Positions 10,129-20,500 of a stretch of DNA of 64,000 nt are shown here, in pieces. Each line of letters opens with the position of its first letter. Positions within the stretch are counted from its first letter, which is position 1. The notes below the pieces were generated by a model. It worked only from the letters and a program-made list of their open reading frames with translations. It was not told the DNA's origin and did not search any database. Position numbers and translations under genes: made by a program. This stretch comes from Limnomonas spitsbergensis (lineage: Eukaryota; Chlorophyta; Chlorophyceae; Chlamydomonadales), in assembly GCA_037349105.1 (NCBI GenBank), contig JAYJMM010000028.1:4216001-4280000 (forward strand), in the 5' to 3' direction.

Positions 10129-11082
10129 TCAGGAGTTAGGGCGACCCAGAATCTCCTGAACGGTCACCTCTGCAACATCAGCAGCATATACTGCTATATC
10201 CGCTAAGATATCAGTTTTGTCCCTGCGCTCGCGGAACACGCAGTTGGCACCGAACACCTTCCACCACTCACGTACCTGCTCGTTGTCTTTACTACGAACA
10301 AGAATGGTGAGCGTCGCCATCATGTTAGGCGTGATGATGCTCTTAATCTCCTTGCGGTAAGATGGCGTGCCACGTCCATCATACCGGTAGGCAACCTCCG
10401 TAGATGTTGGAGGGACAAACGACCTCGCTGGGCTGCGCAGCTGTCTTGAGGAACCGCCAGCGCTGGATGGAGCGTCGAGAGGCTCAGAGGCCACCGCCGC
10501 TAGACCATCGAGGTCCATGCGGTCAAGTCCAGACTCGCCCGCTGCTTCTTCTGGAATAGGCCGGAGGAGGTTATGCTGATCCAGGTCACGGTTCAGCTCT
10601 GCCTCCCTTGCCTGCAGCTTCCTCAGCTGCTTGCGCGTCTTGCGCTCCTTCCGCTCCTCTTCGCTGAGCGGTGGCTTGGGCGCCCTCACTAGAGGAGGTG
10701 CCTCATCACCACCGGACGTCCGGGCCCCATGCATGCCCTGAAGCGGTTGCATCAGCCCTTCAGTCTGGCTCCTTCCACCAGCCAGGTTTTCACCACTGCC
10801 GCGGTTGGAGCCGGAGGCGCCGCCAGTTGCCTTGCGCTTAGTTAAAGACGCGTCTTGGCGGCGCCTGTCTTCTGTCCTGGCGATAGCTGCTGCTCGCTCC
10901 CTGAGAAGAATCCGCGCTGAAGCGTTGATGATTTTATAGCCATCGCTGATGACGGCCTTGTCGCTGGCCCGCTGAGCATGGTCGCGGTCAGCCTTGCTGA
11001 TGTTGGGCTGTCTAGGCATCTGAGGGTGTGATAAGTGATAAGAATTAGTCATCACATCATTGGATAATAAACAGCACTTCAT
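10129..11082 (-). CDS. Gag-like ORF of the right retroelement copy
   Basis: A 317-residue ORF with ATG at 11082, nearly identical to that at 819-1772. No domain is recognised; it is charged and Ala/Arg-rich, consistent with a Gag structural protein. It ends at UGA (context TCC UGA AGC) and the frame continues straight into the RT ORF. Because UGA and frame are conserved in both copies, readthrough suppression is a reasonable way to make Gag-Pol. The role is inferred from position. Confidence 0.65.
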   Translation of the reverse strand: MKCCLLSNDVMTNSYHLSHPQMPRQPNISKADRDHAQRASDKAVISDGYKIINASARILLRERAAAIARTEDRRRQDASLTKRKATGGASGSNRGSGENLAGGRSQTEGLMQPLQGMHGARTSGGDEAPPLVRAPKPPLSEEERKERKTRKQLRKLQAREAELNRDLDQHNLLRPIPEEAAGESGLDRMDLDGLAAVASEPLDAPSSAGGSSRQLRSPARSFVPPTSTEVAYRYDGRGTPSYRKEIKSIITPNMMATLTILVRSKDNEQVREWWKVFGANCVFRERRDKTDILADIAVYAADVAEVTVQEILGRPNS

Positions 11083-11290
11083 GACAACCTTTAAACAAGT
11101 ACTAATAAACTCTTACAGAGCTTATAGCAGGAGCTTCTCGATCCACTGCTGTAACTCAGTGAACTCAGCTCGATAACAGGTGATAGCTCTTGCTACTTCA
11201 CCTGGACTTCTTCGATGCTGTTGACAGGATCTCGTAAAGCCTCGACTCTTGAGGTACTTATAGGTTTCTTGGGACGACCTTGGGCGAATG

Positions 11291-11350
11291 TGGCACTTCA
11301 TGGCGAAATGTGGCACTTCATGGCGAAATGTGGCACTTCATGGTGAAATG
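11291..11350. repeat. Three tandem copies of a 20-bp unit
   Basis: The unit tggcacttcatggcgaaatg is present three times, with one substitution in the last copy. It lies between the leader shared with the left copy and the 61-bp inverted repeat, where the two retroelement copies differ. Confidence 0.9.
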
Positions 11351-11409
11351 TCTTGTGTTCTTTTCGCTTGGTGCACCCATTCCTTAGGGTGCACCTCTGT
11401 GCCGCGACA
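11349..11409 (-). repeat. 61-bp terminal-type inverted repeat, right copy
   Basis: Reverse complement of 2514-2574. On the minus strand it begins TGTCGCGG right at the point where sequence shared with the retroelement ends and unrelated sequence (ccggcagagc) begins, so it probably marks the 5' end of the element. Confidence 0.8.
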
Positions 11410-13373
11410 CCGGCAGAGCTTTCCAACACATATGACGACCTAGTGATGATTACAGGTGGCATCGCCTCACCCCGTCCTTTTCCTCTTCCCCTTCCTCTCC
11501 TTCCGATCAAGGAAAAGAGGGCGAAGCAAGCTAAACGAGTGCCTTGTTGAGGGACTTTTCAGGGGAAAACCAAATTTAAGCCCATAAAATGGGTAAAAAT
11601 AACCAAACGTGTAAAATAATAGTTTAGGTACACAAAAAAAACCAACCATATAAAAACGACCGCTTTCAAAAGCAATTCAAAATTAAAGCAAATTCAGAAT
11701 AAAAATTCGCGATGCGCTCCAATAACCTCGACCCCGTCCAGCCAAGGGGGGTCTGACTGGAGGGGGGGGAAGGCCCTGCAAACCAGCTTCGGAACAAGCC
11801 TCGGCAAACCTTTCTCGGGACCCCTTGGGGGGTGTAGGGGGGGCCTGCAGATTTTTTTGAGGGGAAATTGTGTAATGACTTTAAACCTCGCCCCCCCAGT
11901 TCGGACCCCCCTTGTCCAGCGTGATGTCGTGGCCTGATGTATGTGCTGCATTTAGTTCGTCCATTTTACTATATTGGTCGTCTCTGTCTTACATCTGGGT
12001 GGCACAAATCCAAACGTCCTGCCAGGCTGCCGCGGAAGCCACCCTGGTAATTTTGGTAAGCCACGAACCTGAATACCTGATGATGCAACGTGTCTAGGTG
12101 GAATACGTCACCTACTTTCGATTGTCTCTTAGATTACCGTACGCATGTCTCTAAATCCCGTTAACGGATTTCTCTCGCGCAATAAATTGAGGCCCATATG
12201 CACTGCCGCTCCGTGCTGCCGCTCCAAAGAAAATAAAAGAAAAGAGAACGCCGCTGCGGCGTGGATTTTGGGAAGTACATACAGGTTGACGAGACGCCCA
12301 GTCGCCCAAGCCCCAGGCTGTATACCCTTGAAGGAGGACAGGGGCTATGGCGGGTCAGTTAGAACAGGGGGAGATACAGGCCGGCAGTCGGACGAACTGT
12401 TTTCAAGGAAACGTCGGAGACGATGGATGGAAAAGGCAGAGTGGGCAGTGTGAATGAACGGATAGTTGTTTAAGCCTTTAAGGAGTGGGGGGGCGTGGAG
12501 GGGTGGGATTACAAGGACTGGAAAGATACTCATGATAGCTTTGTAGAAGATTTCAGAGCAACCAATGATGACAAGGTGAACATAGGGGTACAGGAAGAGG
12601 ATTTCTGTAGCAGGGGGTGGTATCCAAGGGGATACCACCGTGTCAGTCAGGTACATCTGCCGTACTTCCTTCAGAACCACGCTGTGTAGCAGGGCTTTGT
12701 TGCTTGCCAGTCTTTCTTATTGTCTACACGTACATTTAAACGATCTACTCGTTTCTTACTCACACGACTGCTATTCAGGTAAAGACATCTGGAGCTTGCT
12801 GAATCTGCCGGCAGCCAGCTTGCTTTCTCCTCCAGCGCTATTCCCTAAACTGAACTCCAGATAAAGGTCTTAACTCGCATACGCTAGCTTCGCTGATAGG
12901 ACGTTACTGGACCTAGAGCATGCGCTTAGATATTCGCGAGTCCCGTCCCGAAAGAGCGTCAAACACCTTTTCCAATCCAACCAAGCAACAAGATGAGGAA
13001 GCAAAACAACTTCATGGACTTCGAACCGAGAAATAGCTCGGTAGGCACCGCTCGCCCAGGGGTCATGGATGTGAATTGAACCGGATATGACAACAGATTG
13101 CGAGTTGGTATCCCCCACGGTAAGAGATGAGGCTTGAATGTGAGGGACGTACATGAATGCTCCTCCCAGCCCAACTTGTTGTGATTCCTCTTGCTTGTTT
13201 CACATGGGAGGCAGGGGAGATGACCCCAGGAGGGCGATTCCCCTGACATCAGAAAGGTGTGGCCCTGCTTTTGTCACATCCCAACTTACGGTAGCTGTGA
13301 ACTCGACAGCCTGTTTCGGGATGGTCAGGCATGGGGCTGCCTGGCCCCTCCGCACTGCTTGCATAGCAAGAGT
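11410..13373. other. Unassigned region with a GC-rich fold-back
   Basis: No supportable gene. A fold-back lies at about 11741-11914: caaggggggtctgactgg is mirrored, imperfectly, by ccagttcggaccccccttg, which would give a roughly 170-bp hairpin-type (MITE-like) element. The rest has only short ORFs without recognisable domains. Upstream exons or the promoter of the MINDY-4 gene could lie here but cannot be identified. Confidence 0.45.
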
Positions 13374-14130
13374 GAAGCTGCATGGCAGGGGAGGGGGGAG
13401 GGGGCAGAGGGATGCAGCTGCATGGCAGGGGAGGGGGGAGGGGGCAGAGGGATGCAGCTGCATGGCAGGGAGGGGGGGGGGGGCAGAGGGATGCAGCTGC
13501 ATGACAGGGAGGGGGCAGGGGGCAGAGGGATGCATCTGCATGGCAGGGGAAGGGGGAGGGGGCAGAGGGATGCATCTGCATGGCAGGGAGGGGGGGGGGC
13601 AGAGGGATGTAGCTGCATGGTGGGGGAGGGGGGAGGGGGCAGAGGGTTGCAGCTGCATGGCAGGGGAGGGGGGAGGGGGCAGAGGGATGCAGCTGCATGG
13701 CAGGGAGGGGGGGGGGCAGAGGGATGCAGCTGCATGCCAGGGAGGGGGAAGGAGGCAGAGGGATGCAGCTGCATGACAGGGGAGGGGGCAGAGGGATGCA
13801 GCTGCATGGCAGGGGAGGGGGCAGAGGGATGCAGCTGCATGGCAGGGGAGGGGGGAGGGGGCAGAGGGATGCAGCTCAATGACAGGGAGGGGGGAGGGGG
13901 CAGAGGGATACAGCTGCATGGCAGGGGAGGGGGGAGGGGGCAGAGGGATGCAGCTGCATGGTGGGGGAGGGGGGAGGGGGCAGAGGGATACAGCTGCATG
14001 CCAGGGAGGTGGGAGGTGGCAGAGGGATACAGCTGCATGGCTGGGAGGGGGGGGGGGTGTAGCTGCATGGCAAGGGGGTGGTGGGGAGGGGGGGCAGGGG
14101 GATGCAGCTGCGTGGCTGGGAGGGCGGGAG
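13374..14130. repeat. G-rich minisatellite, about 40-bp unit, roughly 19 copies
   Basis: The unit contains gcagctgcatggcagggg, then a run of G with few A, then cagagggat. Unit length varies because the G-tracts differ in length and some copies are shortened. Each unit includes an agctgcat near-palindrome and a G-tract of the kind that can form G-quadruplexes. The long ORFs through it on both strands are a consequence of the repeat and not evidence of protein. Confidence 0.95.
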
Positions 14131-14567
14131 CATGGGATGCAGCTCTTTGATAGCGAGGGAGGGGCTGCATGGCATATAGCTGCGTGGCAGGGATGCAGGT
14201 GCTGCTTACACTGATTGACGATATGCAGAAAATGTGTACTCAAACAGCCAGGTAAAGATAGATAGGGTGCATTTCCCCCTGCCCTCGCCCACTACCCATT
14301 TGTGCCTCCTTCATTTTCCCCAGCCTGAGCCCACTACCCATTCGTGCCTCCTTCATCTCCCCCTGCCCGAGCCCACTCCCCATTCGTGCCTCCTTCATCT
14401 CCCCAGCCCCAGCCTAATGCCCGTTCGTGCCTCCTTCATCTTCCCCAGCTCGATCCCACTACCCATTCGTGCCTCCTTCACCTCCCCTAGCCATTCAAAT
14501 TTGTAAATTTAGACCCAGCCCGGGCCTCATGCCCGTTCATGCATCCTTCACGCCCTCAATCCTCCAG

Positions 14568-17500
14568 GCCTCAGTCCGGCGTACTGTGAAGGAGGTGGAG
14601 GTGGAGAGCGAGCCTGAGGAAGAGTCTGTCCCGGAATTCATGGCGTCATCATTTACGCAAAGGTGCGCCATCACGTTGTGGAAATGCCTTGGGCCTGAAA
14701 AGCACCTGTGCCTCAGTCTTGGCATCCCAGCCAGCGCCAATTATGTAATTTGGTGGCTGAAATACATGGTTGAGTTCCAGCCACCAAATGTTCGTTTCAT
14801 GGCAAATTTAGCTACTTTACCAACAAGGGACCGTAATTACCATTACTTACGTACCGTGTACGATTTCTGAATAACGGCACAAATGCACAATTGAGCAGCC
14901 CTACACATTCCGCCCCAAACACTGACACGCTGTGCATGGCACCTTCAGCTTTGGACACATCGGAGATACGGTTTGTCAGAGGGTGCCCTGGACATGCTTT
15001 CCATGGGCTGTGCCCTTGGTTTGTTGGTCATTTGCAACTGAGTACACCCACCTTGTACAATTGCAGAGGGGCTAGTGGCTGGCCTGAATGTTATGCTGGC
15101 TCTGTCTCTGCATTTTGTTCTCTTTCAGGTCCGGTAGCCCCACCTCCTGGACAGGTGGAAACCCTGAACATCCCCCCCAAAATGAGCGGGGATCTTTGCA
15201 CTACTTTCTCCTCAACAGGTTTCTTTGATATGTGTTTGGTATTCGGTGTTATCGCATAATATCCCCCCTTAATATCTCTGCATCAACCGGCCCCTTTTAA
15301 GTGCACCAACCAACCAACTGTACCAACCGACCAACCAATTGTAGGACCTCCAGAACCTCAGGATCTAGACTCGCTTCTGCGCGCAACAACGTGCTGCCCT
15401 CTGGTGCGGGACGGAGCCTGCCGGCTCCAGATCTCGGCTCCTGCCTTCCTCAGACAGGCGGCTTGTCAATGCCAACAGTGCCCGTCATCACAAGGCGTGT
15501 CGCAACTATGGCGCTGAGGTAAGAATGTTTTTTATTATTATTACAATGTATATTAAAAAATCGTCTGCAGGGGACTGCGCTCAGCTACTGGTCAGAATGC
15601 ATGCTTACCCACTGGGTACCTTCCAGGATCCCGGACGGTGTTAACTGGCTTTTTTAGGTTGCAGCAAATGTCATACAGAACGGTTTATTGCATATGATTG
15701 AAGGTTGTTACTCACCCATAGTGTTGTTGTTACGGAGTTGACGCAACCACCCACAGCCTTTTTAGGGATCTCCATTTAGGGAGGCTTTGAACAAAAAAGT
15801 ATATGAAAAAGAAGTGGGGAGAAAAATCTTGGGCTTATAGTTCTACATCGGAAAGCCAATGGTGTTGGTGAGAGGCAAAAAGATATAATCCAGTTACCTT
15901 ACCTGCAGAGTCCTTAATAATGGACTATGGCCTGATGTAAGACAGGGTCCACTGACTAAAAAGCAATGGCATGTATAGCATTGGGTAAGAGATAAGTGGA
16001 GAAGGTGCGAAACGAAACGCCCCCTCCTCCCTACCGCCTAGTGATGCCCTCCCACGACCCTAAGGCGCAGGGCAAGGGCAACCCCCAAACCGAGGCTTCA
16101 CCTTGGCATTTCACACTTTTAACACACAGTGTGATTTTAATGAATTCAAATTTTTGAAAAAATATCACAGAATGTGCTTCAGGGCTTTGGAGGCTGGGGT
16201 GTCTGGGGGCCACCAATTTGGCCCTGTTACTTGCCCGTGCTCGGTCCCTCCCGCCCCCTGCCCCTTTTTGTCCTCGTTGGCTCTTGGGATTTCGACCCGC
16301 CTCCCTCCTTCCCTCCCTGACCAGACATGATGAAGAGCAGGAGCCTGATAGCATCAGTGAAGTGGTTAACGGCAGTAGACCCTCACGCGGCTCCGGGACC
16401 GCGGGCTCTGCGCGCCCCCCTTTCACACGCCAAGCAGTACCGCACCCGCCCCTTCTGGTACCGGCGCCTGTTCCACGGGCGCCAGGTCCCGACCCCGCCA
16501 CTGCTGCACGGCCACGAGCAGCTGCCCAGGTGTCACCAGCACTGGGGCAGCAGGAGCCCCATTACAGCCGTATCAGGCAGGGCGCAGCGGGCGGTAGCAC
16601 GATGGTGATGCAGGTAAATATACTAACGCCTTACCCTGCCATCAGACGCTGCGTGAGAAGACTGGGGAACAATATTCCACAATTTCCTCACAAAACCGGG
16701 CAAATGTAATAAATCCCTGGCTTGAGGAAAGCAGCCAAGTGTCTTTTACCTTAAACTGTGTACTGATTTTTAGGAGCATACGAAGTGAAAAGTGTGGATG
16801 TGGTCACTCGCTCCAGCAAGCCAACATATTTTGGTCAGTGGCTGGGCTGAAATTGCCAATCGGACTTCCTTTCGACTCACCCTACTGGTCGCCAATGACC
16901 ACCACTCGCCTTATGCAGGAACACAGGGTAACCTCACAAAGTGCAGGAGGTGGATGATTTGGGGTTAATGGTTAAACCCTAAGCACGGAACCCTTAACAC
17001 TGCGCCCTGAACATGTTGCAGGGTTCACCCTTAAACCTCACCCTGAAACACTGTGCAGGAGGTGGATGATTTTGAGGATAGTTTCAGCGGCAGCGGCTCC
17101 TTTGGTCCCTTGTCTTCAACACTTGGTCGGACGCGTTCCGGGGCAGCCATCCTCAAGGTACTGTAGATTCGCTTTGCATTTCCTCACAATTAACGTTTTG
17201 GGGTTGAGGGATCCATGCATATGCTACTTGTCGATTGTCGACGCCAGTTTTCAGTCAGAAATTAAGAGTATTGGTCGATAATTTGCCCTGAGGGAAGCAT
17301 TGAAAGAAATCGTTTTCTATACCCGAGGGAGGCAAATCAAATGTACGTTGGGGATGATATGCAGAAAATTGGACACCCATTTATAACCACCCTCCCTTTG
17401 CTATCGATCCATCACCACTCCACCCTTTTACTATCAGTGTTGAGAGATAACGCTGGTGATTTACATCGTAAACCACGGTAGAAAATAAGACTCTGACTGT

Positions 17501-20500
17501 TTTCCAGACCGTAAAGGTGTGGAGCCCCTCCCGTGTGAACATAAGGCTCTCGATCGACTCAGTAGCCACACACCATGGCTATCCAGGTGGGAAAAAAGAA
17601 TCAAAACATGCCAAGCCTAATTCAGCAGTTTTTTCGAAGCTGGACAGCAAACAGAGGCAGAGGCATCAAATGACCATGGACCAATCAAATGACCATGGAT
17701 CAAATGGAAATCCGGCCGGCGACCCGGCCCTCTCGGCCAAGGGCTACATTCTTACGGTTGTACAGTTGATGCCTGTAATTTTACGGTTACCAGTATACAC
17801 CTCTGGGTATGCACATGTGATTTACGGTTGTATGGATTTATGCCTCCGCGAGACTGTGATCTACTGTAACATGCCGGTAATCACCGTAATTACGCCGCAG
17901 TGAAATCTGGCCTGTACTTAACACTGCAATAACACCAGAAAAGAAACCGCAGTTACACCGCAACTGTAAATCGCCCAACACTACTTACTATTCATAACTG
18001 AACCCTCACACTATAGGGACAGCCAATACCTCCGGACACTGCGAGAGCAATACAGCAGCTGCTGTGGGGGACACAGGTGAGACAGGGAAAATGGCTGAGT
18101 AGGGGATTTGGCACGGGTTGTTACAAGGACAGAAATGTGAACATGGGATGTTAAAATGTGAACATGTGGGCACAATGGCACATGTTGCTTCAAGTGTGAA
18201 TATGTGGATACAAGGCGCCACAAGTGTGAACATGTATAAGGGGGACAACTGGGTGCTGCAAGTATGAAAATTTGGATACAAGGCCGATATGTGCCAGGTT
18301 GTTGTGCAACAGACCGAGTAAAGGCCAGTGGATGCTCGCATAACTGCATGCAGCGCAATATCAAACATTGACAACAAGAGCATATGTGAATATCATAATA
18401 TGCATATGAGCACCGGTGATCTTAAAACGCGTGCCCCCCACACCCTTTAAAGAAAGGAATTGTCTCGCCGCCTACAATCGCCCTTTCCCTCCCCAGGGCC
18501 AGCCACCTGCCTCACGGAAGCAAGGTTCCTTTCCCTTCACAGCTGCTTCCCTGACCCCCTCCAAAACCTCTCCCCCTCTCCAGGACCATTGCCTTGCTTT
18601 CCCCTCAATGACGCTTCCCCTCGCCCTCCGAAACCTCTCCTTCTCCCCAGGGCCAGCCACCTGCCTCATGGAAGCAAGGCTTCTTCTTCAGCACCAAGCC
18701 GGACCTGCAGTTTGGCCTGGTCCAGGTGCAGGGAGGGCCGTGCGGTGTGCTGGCGGCGGTACAAGCCCACGTGCTGGCCGCTCTGCTACCCGAGGTAGGT
18801 GAAACGATCCTAAGGACCCACAAGGACGTGTTGACTACACCCAGATCCTTTGGTCTAACTGGTAAAAAACGATACAGTGGTTTCAGAGCACGTCCCTTGG
18901 CCTGGAGGTTGGGTTTTCGATAATGGGCATGGTGCGCGTCCCAACTGCCGTTAGGAACTTCGGACTTCCCAGTTGATGAAGATTGCCGGAGCGTCATGAT
19001 ACGGGCTTCCATCCCGAAATGGTTAATGACCCTTGCTATTTACCCAGGCCTCCTGAAAGGGGAGGTATGTAACATGCAGAACAACCTAAGAGGGCGTTAC
19101 CTACAAACGGATCCTTTGGTCTAAGTGGTGAGATCGCTACAGTAGGCCATGATTCTAACAACATGGTGGCGCATCAACAATTAAACACTCAACTTAAAAC
19201 CCGTATACCTAGCCGCCCTGCTGCCTGAGTTAGGCCAAGATTGTAGCAACCTGGTCGGGCCACTGATCACCTCCTGACCCCAGGCCACCAATCCAGGGCT
19301 ACTGTTGCGGTGCTGCCACAGCTCTTGTCGGTGGGGTCTCAACAATTCGTTTTTCGAAGTTGTCAAATTGAAATGTCACTGCTGGCATCTATACTTGGGG
19401 GGGAAGGTCAGGGTTCAGGCACTTCAAGGATATAAATCCTTGCCATGCATGAACCCAGCACCCCCCACACAGTGTCCAAGTTTATTGGTTGGTCGGTGCA
19501 CATGCCCTGCTGTAGCTGCTTCTCCTCCGCCCTCCCCCCCTGTAGCTGCTTCTCCTCCGCCCTCCCCCCCTGTAGCTGCCTCTCCTCCCTTTTGTATTTC
19601 AAGTTGACCCATCCATGCTCACAGGCTGGTGGCACCATCAACTTGCATCCCAACCGCGCGGAGCAGCAGGCAGCGCTTGTCTCGTCGCTGGCAGATCTGC
19701 TTTGGGCGTCGCGCCCAAGAGGGATTTCGGGGGCCATGGCCTCAGTGGCGCTTCCGCCACAGCAGGTATATTATACTAGGGTCACCATGATTAGGGTGTA
19801 GGGTTGTCACTTCAGCCTTGGCAGATACTAGGCCAGGGTCAGTCTGGTGCAGGTGTGGAAATAACATGAATTATTTAAGTAATCACAGTCCCTTCATCCT
19901 GGGAAAAGTAACTGGATTCGCCTTGAAATTTCGGTGACTGAAAGTCAGCTACCGGTACGTAATTCAGCCACCGTAAGGACCATAATCAGCGCAGCACTGT
20001 CCACGATGCAGGGTTGATCCCTCCTGTCCCCAAAGGTGCCTGGCCTCAGCCTTAATTACCCAGGAGATAACCGGCGGGGCATAGCAGTGGTGGTGCTGTT
20101 TTGAGGCGCTGGGGTTGGCCATGAAACTTGACCTGCCCCAAAGGAAGTTGGCGTGCAATGCTTGCTGCCTGAATTATTTTCCAGGTAGGGTTGTGTGCTT
20201 CCTGGAGTCGCTGTTAAGCGAGTGGAGGAGGGGGGGGGGGGGGCGGTGCTAAGCATGCGGAGCTAGGTTGTCAATAGGTTGACTGGGAGGTTGAACGGCT
20301 GAGGCCTGAGGCTGGCATTGTAGGGATCCCTAAATGGCAAGTTTCGAATTGAAGTTCCGCAATGCAAACAATGTATAGTCTTACGGCCTGTGCCAGAGAC
20401 GTCCATCGTCGCATGCTTTCTGTGGTTCCTGATTTGCAGCTGTATTGCCCCCCCCCCTCACCCCTGTCTCAGTGTCCTCACTCAAACCGTAGTGCCAGTC

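Larger units (their letters stand above)
2514..11409 (-). mobile_element. Ty3/gypsy-class retroelement with embedded DNA methyltransferase-like domains
   Basis: Read on the minus strand from right to left, this segment contains a gag-like ORF, RT-RNase H, a C5-MTase-like region, a DDE-type integrase with PHD finger and a last NPP-motif ORF. Gag, RT-RNase H and the C5-MTase region share one reading frame separated only by stop codons (UGA at 10129, UAA at 7363, UGA at 6841 and about 6598); the integrase and last ORF are in a second frame. I chose the outer limits from a 61-bp inverted repeat (2514-2574 and 11349-11409) whose ends read TGTC and GACA. Ordinary direct LTRs were not found, so true termini are uncertain. 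A second copy lies immediately to the left in the same orientation. The copy is decayed: the integrase lacks one catalytic Asp and the MTase has stops. Confidence 0.7.

Noticed and set aside
6598..10131. UGA as a sense codon (code reassignment or selenocysteine)
   Set aside because: MINDY-4, CK2 alpha and SDH1 end with UGA where the family ends, so UGA is a normal stop here; the MTase stops look like decay and only the gag/pol UGA is a readthrough candidate.
13200..14243. Long ORFs (up to 347 codons) on both strands over the G-rich array
   Set aside because: They are translations of a 40-bp tandem repeat; several frames on both strands stay open at once and no homology or start context supports a protein.
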